A DNA stretch of 64,000 bases from Pseudochrobactrum sp. sp1633 (GTDB lineage Bacteria; Pseudomonadota; Alphaproteobacteria; Rhizobiales; Rhizobiaceae), in NCBI RefSeq assembly GCF_030376605.1, contig NZ_JARRAE010000005.1, positions 124,001-188,000 on the forward strand, written 5' to 3'. Below, piece by piece: positions 58,948-64,000 of the stretch. The translations under genes were made by a program, and so were the position numbers. The notes beneath the pieces are model-generated. The model was given only the letters and a program-made list of their open reading frames with translations. It had not been told where the DNA came from and made no database searches. Numbering within the stretch: the stretch's first letter is position 1; every line of letters starts with the position of its first letter.

Positions 58948-59619
58948 TCAGCCTTTTGCTGCAGTCTCTGTGCTGCGCATCAGGTCAAGCATTGTATTCG
59001 CACGCTGGCGAAGATTGGCAGGGATTGCCGCATCATCCGCATTCTGCTGGAACAGTTTGCGGGCATCATCTGCGCGTCCGGCTTTGTAAGCCGCAAGACC
59101 CAGCACTTCACGGGCAGAGCCGCGCATCGGATTACCATCCGCGCTCAGCACTTCCGCACGTTTGGCTACATCGTCATAGGAGCCGGTATCAACCAGAATA
59201 TAGGCCGCACGCAGCTTGGCAACATCACGCAGGGCAACCGGCGCCTTGCTGTCTGCCGCAACCGCATCAAAAGCACTGACCGCACCGGCCATGTCTTTTT
59301 TCTGCTCAAGCAAAGTAGCGGAGCGAAGCTGCGCCAGAACAGGGTAAGACCCCGCGCCTTCTGCTTCCAGTGTTTTCAGCGCATTCAGTGCTTCATCGTT
59401 CTTGTTCTGTGATGCCAGATCAAGTGCCGACAGGAACTGATCGCCAGACGTTGCCGCCTTGCCTTCGCGCCAATATTCATAACCGACAAAGCCTGCGGTA
59501 CCAATGACAACGGCAACAGCGCCGCCGATCAAAATCGGGCCGAAGCGCCGCCATACAGCGCGCACTTGTTCCGAGCGGAGCTCTTCGTTGACTTCGCGGA
59601 TAAAGCTATCGTCTGTCAT
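58948..59619 (-). CDS. YfgM-like TPR membrane protein
   Basis: A 223-aa protein with one membrane helix (about 24-46) after a cytoplasmic N-terminus (MTDDSFIREVNEELRSEQ) and a periplasmic TPR-like helical domain rich in Ala (about 55-215). It corresponds to E. coli YfgM, a membrane chaperone-network protein linked to Sec. The start was trimmed to the ATG at 59619, with AGGG 7 bases upstream. It is upstream of der on the same strand, as in many bacteria. Confidence 0.88.
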   Translation of the reverse strand: MTDDSFIREVNEELRSEQVRAVWRRFGPILIGGAVAVVIGTAGFVGYEYWREGKAATSGDQFLSALDLASQNKNDEALNALKTLEAEGAGSYPVLAQLRSATLLEQKKDMAGAVSAFDAVAADSKAPVALRDVAKLRAAYILVDTGSYDDVAKRAEVLSADGNPMRGSAREVLGLAAYKAGRADDARKLFQQNADDAAIPANLRQRANTMLDLMRSTETAAKG

Positions 59620-59871
59620 GGATACCCTGTGAAACCCTGTAACCGTTATCGAACATGCATCAAGATAGCTGACAGTGTTAATCACCAGCTATTTAAAACG
59701 CCTCTCCGGCTTTTAATCGGAATCGGCGGCAGATGGTAGCCCTGAATGTGAATTCCTGCATAATTCCTTAATTTGAGTTGCTTTACGTTAAAATCAACGG
59801 GTATGCCTGCCCTTTGCCACATTTCATACCTAATCAGTCCGCTTCCGATTTAGCCACGAGCATTCGTTTTT

Positions 59872-60891
59872 ATGTATCAGCCCCTTCTTTCCGGTTTTGC
59901 ACTTTCTCTGTGTCTGACGATTGCAGCACAGGCCATGCCGGATACGGCAGCCGCACCGCAGCAACAGGAAAAAGCTGCTGACAGCCGCCCCAAGCAGGTG
60001 GTGATTATCTCCTTTGACGGCGCGCATGATAATAAGCTCTGGCAGCGTAGCCGCACTTTGGGTCAGGAAACCGGTGCGCATTTCACCTATTTCCTCTCCT
60101 GCGTCTTTTATCTGGAGCGCGCAGACCGCACGCAATATCAGCCGCCGCGCATGAAAGCAGGCCGTTCCAATGTCGGTTTTGCTCAGGATAAAGCTGAAAT
60201 TGCCACCCGCCTTGATCAGGTTTGGAAAGCCAATCTGGAAGGTCATGAAATCGCCAGCCACGGCTGCGGCCATTTTGACGGCAAGAGCTGGACTACAAAA
60301 GAATGGGCGCAGGAAATTCAGGCGTTCCGCAATATTGTCGGCAATGCGTGGAGCGCCAATAAAATTGACGGTGAACCGGAAGGCTGGAAAGATCTGGTCT
60401 ATAACAAGATCACCGGTTTTCGCGCGCCCTATCTCTCCGATGACAAGCCGGTGCAAACAGCCTTGCGCGACAGCGGTTTTGCCTATCAGGCCAGCGGCGT
60501 GACCTCAGGTCCTGAACTACCGAAGAATTTTGCAGGTCTAAAAAGCTTCGGTCTGCCGCTGATACCGGAAGGTCCTGCCCGCAAGCCGGTGATTGCTATG
60601 GACTATAATCTCTATGTGCGTCATTCGGGGGCTAAAGAAAAGCCGGAACAGGCAGCACAATTTGAGCAGCGCAGCTATGATGCCTTTATGGGCGCATTCA
60701 ACAAACAATATGACGGCCAGCGCATTCCGCTGCAAATGGGCTTCCATTTTGTGCTGATGAATAACGGCGCTTACTGGAATGCGCTAGAACGCTTCGCCCG
60801 TGATGTTTGCAAGCGTCAAGATGTGCGTTGTGTCAGCTATCAGGATTATCTGGCGGAACCGGAACTAAGTAAGCGTCATGCTGCCCTCTGA
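59872..60891 (+). CDS. Polysaccharide deacetylase family exported protein
   Basis: A 339-aa NodB-like deacetylase with a signal peptide (about 1-21, ending AAQA). Metal-binding Asp in VVIISFDGAHD, and the HxxxH pair in HEIASHGCGHFDG; FRAPYL corresponds to the conserved Arg motif. The family removes N-acetyl groups from chitin, peptidoglycan or poly-GlcNAc; the target is unknown. The C-terminal third (about 240-339) has the Cys pair DVCKRQDVRC. A hairpin terminator overlaps its stop. Confidence 0.9.
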   Translation: MYQPLLSGFALSLCLTIAAQAMPDTAAAPQQQEKAADSRPKQVVIISFDGAHDNKLWQRSRTLGQETGAHFTYFLSCVFYLERADRTQYQPPRMKAGRSNVGFAQDKAEIATRLDQVWKANLEGHEIASHGCGHFDGKSWTTKEWAQEIQAFRNIVGNAWSANKIDGEPEGWKDLVYNKITGFRAPYLSDDKPVQTALRDSGFAYQASGVTSGPELPKNFAGLKSFGLPLIPEGPARKPVIAMDYNLYVRHSGAKEKPEQAAQFEQRSYDAFMGAFNKQYDGQRIPLQMGFHFVLMNNGAYWNALERFARDVCKRQDVRCVSYQDYLAEPELSKRHAAL

Positions 60892-60912
60892 AATACAGAG
60901 AGCAGCATTTTA
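60879..60912 (+). terminator. Terminator overlapping the deacetylase stop codon
   Basis: ATGCTGCCCTCTG / CAGAGAGCAGCAT stem (one mismatched pair) with a 5-base loop, followed by a short T run. It lies between two convergent genes. Confidence 0.7.
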
Positions 60913-60916
60913 AACT

Positions 60917-61270
60917 TCAGGCAAAAAACTCTGCGTAGATTTCCGACTTGAAACCGGCCAGCAATTTGCCATCCTTTTCCAAAACCGGACGCTTGATCAT
61001 CGACAGATTACCGAGCATCAGCTCAATAGCCTTGGTTTGCGTCAAATTCTGTTTCTGTGCATCATCTAGTTTACGGAATGTCTGGCCTGCACGGTTGATT
61101 ACGGTTTCCCAGCCAAGTGTTTCGCACCAGCCCTCAAGCTTTGCACGATCCAGACCGGTTTTCTTATAATCATGAAAATCGAAAGCGATATTCTGAGCCG
61201 TCAGCCAGTCCTGAGCCTTGCGCATCGTGTCGCAATTCTTAATTCCGTAAATAGTTACAGCCACGTCCAT
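60917..61270 (-). CDS. ArsC/Spx-family reductase-like protein (YffB type)
   Basis: A 117-aa thioredoxin-fold protein. It has IYGIKNCDTMRKAQDWL with a single conserved Cys13, FHDYKKTGLDR, and LSMIKRPVLEKDGKLLAGFKSE (region around residues 88-109), all as in the ArsC-like YffB group. Despite the name, many such proteins do not reduce arsenate. It follows the MerR gene by 20 bases, with an AGAGAGGA site. Confidence 0.9.
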   Translation of the reverse strand: MDVAVTIYGIKNCDTMRKAQDWLTAQNIAFDFHDYKKTGLDRAKLEGWCETLGWETVINRAGQTFRKLDDAQKQNLTQTKAIELMLGNLSMIKRPVLEKDGKLLAGFKSEIYAEFFA

Positions 61271-61290
61271 TCCTCTCTGCTTTATAGTCT

Positions 61291-61740
61291 TTATTTCAAT
61301 GTCTGCGCCGGATGATCATGATCATGGCCACACTGGCTGTGGTCTTCGAGTATCTGGATCACCCTGCATTCACAAACACGCCCGTGATCGCACTCACTCA
61401 CCATGCGGCGCAATTCATCCCGCAAAGCGGTCAGGCGTTCAATGCGATTTTCAATATCATCCAGATGATGCCGCGCAATCGAATCTGCCTCATGACAGGA
61501 CGCATTGGGCGTCTCGGTCATGGCCAGCAATTCACGGATATCATTGATTTCAAAGCCGAGATCACGCGCATGACGGATAAAAGACAGCCGCTTGATATCC
61601 TCCGCGCCATATTCCCGCCGCTGGCTTTCGGTGCGCTCCGGCTCGCGGATCAGCCCGATCTGCTCATAAAAACGGATGGTCGGCACCTTAACGCCGCTGC
61701 GTTCAGCAACCTTACCGATCGTATAGCCCTTTTTATCCAT
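61291..61740 (-). CDS. CadR/ZntR-like MerR-family metal regulator
   Basis: A 149-aa activator. The N-terminal winged HTH (YTIGKVAERSGVKVPTIRFYEQIGLI) is followed by the coiled coil and the metal site. Cys82 and Cys117 are 35 apart, as in the CadR/ZntR pair, and C123 and C125 supply the third ligand region. A Cys/His-rich tail (CGHDHDHPAQ) suggests Zn, Cd or Pb. It is divergent from the P-type ATPase gene, whose promoter has the long spacer of MerR targets. The ORF extension upstream of 61740 is antisense to the ATPase and is not used. Confidence 0.93.
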   Translation of the reverse strand: MDKKGYTIGKVAERSGVKVPTIRFYEQIGLIREPERTESQRREYGAEDIKRLSFIRHARDLGFEINDIRELLAMTETPNASCHEADSIARHHLDDIENRIERLTALRDELRRMVSECDHGRVCECRVIQILEDHSQCGHDHDHPAQTLK

Positions 61741-61748
61741 TTTTGCGC

Positions 61749-61779
61749 TTGCTCCTATAGCCACTAGAGCATTTAGGGT
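61749..61779 (+). promoter_or_regulatory. MerR-type promoter of the metal ATPase gene
   Basis: -35 TTGCTC (61749-61754) and -10 TAGGGT (61774-61779) are 19 bases apart, the long spacer that MerR regulators untwist. The spacer contains the half-dyad CCTATAG-CCA-CTAGAG, as in CadR/PbrR operators. It lies 37-67 bases upstream of the ATPase start. Confidence 0.7.
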
Positions 61780-61815
61780 GATTTTCAAAAGATGCAAGAG
61801 AAAAGGAAATTGGAC

Positions 61816-64000
61816 ATGTCCGGTCCCGTCCGTCAGGATAAATTTCGTGTCGAAGGCATGGATTGCGCCTCCTGCGCAATGAAGATCGATACGGCTGTGC
61901 GCCGTCTCGGCAATCAGATCAGTGACGTTAATGTCTCGGTCACCAAAGGCACAATGACTGTGACCCATAATGGTGTCGAAGCCGATGCCATTACCGGCCA
62001 GTTGAAAAAGCTCGGCTATAAATCCAGCTATATGGGTGCCAATCAAGGCGCTGCTGTTGCAGAGCCGGAAACCGAAGCCCATGTCTGCTCCGGCGATCAT
62101 GACCACGATCACAGCCATCACGATCATGATCACGCAGGGCATGACCACAGCGATCACGATCATAAAGGCCATAGCCACGCTCACGCACATGAGCAGAAAC
62201 AAGTGAAGGTCAAAGAGACCTCGCCCCTGCATATGCATGATCATGGCACTAATGAAGACAACAAGCCGTGGTGGCAGCAGGGCAAGGCCAAACTGACAAT
62301 CGCCGCAGGCTCAGCGCTGGTTGCAGCCTATATTATCGGTCATTTCGTGCCGCAATATGCGCTTTATATCTTCTCCGCCGCTATGCTGGTGGGGCTGGTG
62401 CCGATTGCCCGACGTGCTGTTGCCGGCGCCCGTTTCGGCACGCCGTTTTCCATTGAAACACTGATGACCGTTGCAGCCGTTGGCGCATTGTTTATCGGCG
62501 CAGTGGAAGAAGCCGCAATGGTTGTCTTCCTGTTCCTGATCGGTGAACTGCTCGAAGGTGTTGCTGCACGGCGCGCCCGTAACTCCATTCGCGGCCTTGC
62601 CGATCTGGTACCGAAAACCGCCCGCGTGGAAAAAGACGGCCAGATCATCGAGCAGGATGCGACAAGTCTTAGCGTAGGCACCATCATTATGGTGCGTCCG
62701 GGTGACCGTATTGCCGCCGATGGTGAAGTTATCAGCGGCAACAGTGCGGTCAATGAAGCACCAGTTACCGGTGAAAGCACGCCTAAAAACAAAGAAGTCG
62801 GCGACAAGGTTTTCGCAGGCACCATCAATGCTGACGCGGTTTTGCGAGTGAAAGTGACTGCCACTGCGCAGAACAATACCATTGCCCGCATCATCGCGCA
62901 GGTTGAAGAAGCGCAGGAATCCAAAGCACCGACTGAGCGTTTTATCGACCGTTTCTCGGTCTGGTACACCCCTGCAGTGATGATCCTTGCCGCTCTGGTG
63001 GCAATTATACCGCCGCTTTTTGCCGGTGGTGACTGGAATGAATGGATCTATAAAGGTCTGGCTATTCTGCTGATCGGCTGTCCATGTGCTCTGGTTATTT
63101 CTACGCCTGCCGCGATTGCTGCCGGTCTTTCTTCCGGTGCCCGCCGTGGCCTGCTGATGAAGGGTGGCGCGGTTCTCGAAAGCGCAGGTCATGTAACAGC
63201 CGCAGCCTTTGACAAGACCGGCACGCTGACTGAAGGCAAACCGGTTGTCACAGACATTATCGCCTTTGGCAGTTCGGAAGAAGAAGTTCTCCGCTATGCA
63301 GCAGCAGTTGAACAAGGCTCAAGCCATCCGCTCGCTATTGCCATTCTCAAGGCTGCGGAAGACAAGAAACTGGCTCTGCCACAGGTACATGACGGCGCGG
63401 CTCTCGGAGGTAAAGGTGTATCCGGCACGGTTGACGGCAAGACCATTCTGCTGGCTTCACCTAAGGCTATCGCAGCAAAAACCTCGATCTCCGATGCAGA
63501 TCAAAAACGCATTGCCGATATGAATGATCAGGGCAAAACTGTCTCCCTGCTGATGATTGGCGATCAGCTTGCCGGTGGTATCGCTATGCGCGATGAGCCG
63601 CGTGAAGATGCACGTCAGGGTATTAAGGCTCTGCAGGCGCAGGGTATTCGAACCATCATGCTGACCGGTGACAACCGCCGCACAGCAGAAGCCATTGGCC
63701 GCGACCTCGGCATGGAAGTCCATGCGGAAATGATGCCGGAAGATAAACGCCGCATCGTTGGCGAACTGAAAGCCGGTAAACAGGTCGTTGCTAAAATCGG
63801 TGACGGTATCAACGATGCTCCGGCACTGGCCGCAGCCGATCTCGGCATTGCTATGGGCGGTGGCACGGATGTGGCACTGGAAACTGCCGATGCTGCGATC
63901 ATGCATGGCCGCGTGACAGATGTCGCACATATGATTGACCTGTCGAAAAGCACAATGGCGAATATCAAGCAGAATATTACGCTCGCCATTGGCCTGAAAG
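61816..64000 (+). CDS. Zn/Cd/Pb-translocating P-type ATPase (P1B-2), 3' end outside the window
   Basis: About 728 codons of a heavy-metal efflux pump. An N-terminal HMA domain has the GMDC-A-S-C pair (C17, C20). A His/Asp-rich stretch (about 92-140) probably binds metal. Membrane helices follow, then the actuator TGES, the ion-site CPC (C422-P-C424), the phosphorylated D466-K-T-G-T, the SSHPLA HP motif, and TGDN and GDGINDAP in the nucleotide domain. The ATG at 61816 follows AAAGGAAA. It is regulated by the adjacent MerR protein. CPC plus the HMA and His tract fits ZntA/CadA rather than copper pumps. Confidence 0.96.
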   Translation, partial: MSGPVRQDKFRVEGMDCASCAMKIDTAVRRLGNQISDVNVSVTKGTMTVTHNGVEADAITGQLKKLGYKSSYMGANQGAAVAEPETEAHVCSGDHDHDHSHHDHDHAGHDHSDHDHKGHSHAHAHEQKQVKVKETSPLHMHDHGTNEDNKPWWQQGKAKLTIAAGSALVAAYIIGHFVPQYALYIFSAAMLVGLVPIARRAVAGARFGTPFSIETLMTVAAVGALFIGAVEEAAMVVFLFLIGELLEGVAARRARNSIRGLADLVPKTARVEKDGQIIEQDATSLSVGTIIMVRPGDRIAADGEVISGNSAVNEAPVTGESTPKNKEVGDKVFAGTINADAVLRVKVTATAQNNTIARIIAQVEEAQESKAPTERFIDRFSVWYTPAVMILAALVAIIPPLFAGGDWNEWIYKGLAILLIGCPCALVISTPAAIAAGLSSGARRGLLMKGGAVLESAGHVTAAAFDKTGTLTEGKPVVTDIIAFGSSEEEVLRYAAAVEQGSSHPLAIAILKAAEDKKLALPQVHDGAALGGKGVSGTVDGKTILLASPKAIAAKTSISDADQKRIADMNDQGKTVSLLMIGDQLAGGIAMRDEPREDARQGIKALQAQGIRTIMLTGDNRRTAEAIGRDLGMEVHAEMMPEDKRRIVGELKAGKQVVAKIGDGINDAPALAAADLGIAMGGGTDVALETADAAIMHGRVTDVAHMIDLSKSTMANIKQNITLAIGLK

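Noticed and set aside
62311-63315. 334-codon minus-strand ORF
   Set aside because: It is antisense to the P-type ATPase, which is certain, and shows no domain.

Overview
The window is a stretch of alphaproteobacterial chromosome, most likely Rhizobiales and close to Brucella/Ochrobactrum/Pseudochrobactrum. The reasons are a CcrM (GANTC) methyltransferase, an aa3 cytochrome oxidase cluster ordered ctaC-ctaD-ctaB-small membrane gene-ctaG-ctaE-DUF983-SURF1, the ispH-thrB-rnhA block, an IalB protein, a GT25 glycosyltransferase next to an O-antigen ligase (the two halves of Brucella WadA), and small DUF1344 and DUF6101 proteins. The genus is an inference from gene content; I ran no search. Nearly all of the window is core housekeeping sequence. 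I see no insertion sequence, prophage, CRISPR array, rRNA or tRNA.

Layout. 1-5.3 kb (minus strand): the N-terminal part of smc, a DsbA-type thiol oxidoreductase, a DciA/DUF721 protein, an O-antigen ligase and its upstream GT25 glycosyltransferase. 5.4-10.3 kb: mutY, ccrM (minus), a HAD phosphatase, a 59-60 aa hypothetical protein and a lipoprotein with 58-bp tandem repeats upstream. 10.7-17.4 kb (plus): thrC, an M16 peptidase, a RimJ-type acetyltransferase and a large membrane EAL phosphodiesterase with a dead GGDEF domain. 17.5-22 kb: yqgE, a 1-Cys peroxiredoxin, DUF3995, then rnhA, thrB and ispH. 22-29.4 kb (minus): the aa3 oxidase structural and assembly genes. 29.4-30.2 kb: an 850-bp gap with a perfect FNR/FixK-type box.

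30.2-35.2 kb: ialB, tldD and an SDR (plus), facing an RNA m5U methyltransferase and tlyA (minus). 35.2-41.6 kb: a nested-palindrome intergenic element, dxs, a pirin, a YidB-like protein, GlsB/YeaQ, DedA, xseB and a deacetylase of the HDAC superfamily. 41.6-47.8 kb: ribB with a decayed RibA domain, aroC with 30-bp repeats over its stop codon, DUF1344, a histidine phosphatase, fabI, a CbpA-like DnaJ and a lipoprotein. 47.9-53.7 kb: pdxH, ubiA, purD, an acyl-CoA dehydrogenase and an enoyl-CoA hydratase. 53.8-61.3 kb: DUF6101, a GlcD-like FAD oxidoreductase, a Sua5-type tRNA threonylcarbamoyladenylate synthase, der, a YfgM-like TPR protein, a polysaccharide deacetylase and an ArsC-like reductase. 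61.3-64 kb: a CadR/ZntR-like MerR regulator facing a Zn/Cd/Pb P-type ATPase that runs off the end.

The most interesting points are structural. (1) The GT25 and O-antigen ligase genes lie in different frames; removing one base from an A6 tract would fuse them into one WadA-like protein. This suggests a phase-variable or slippage-prone LPS gene, or a sequencing error. (2) Three unrelated genes (aroC, the Sua5 gene, the DUF6101 gene) each carry a 29-31 bp tandem duplication of their own 3' end including the stop codon, a pattern I do not recognise as described. (3) A perfect FixK/Fnr box lies upstream of the aa3 oxidase operon. (4) A nested palindromic intergenic element and a family of AGAGCGG/GCATTTCC motifs recur between genes.
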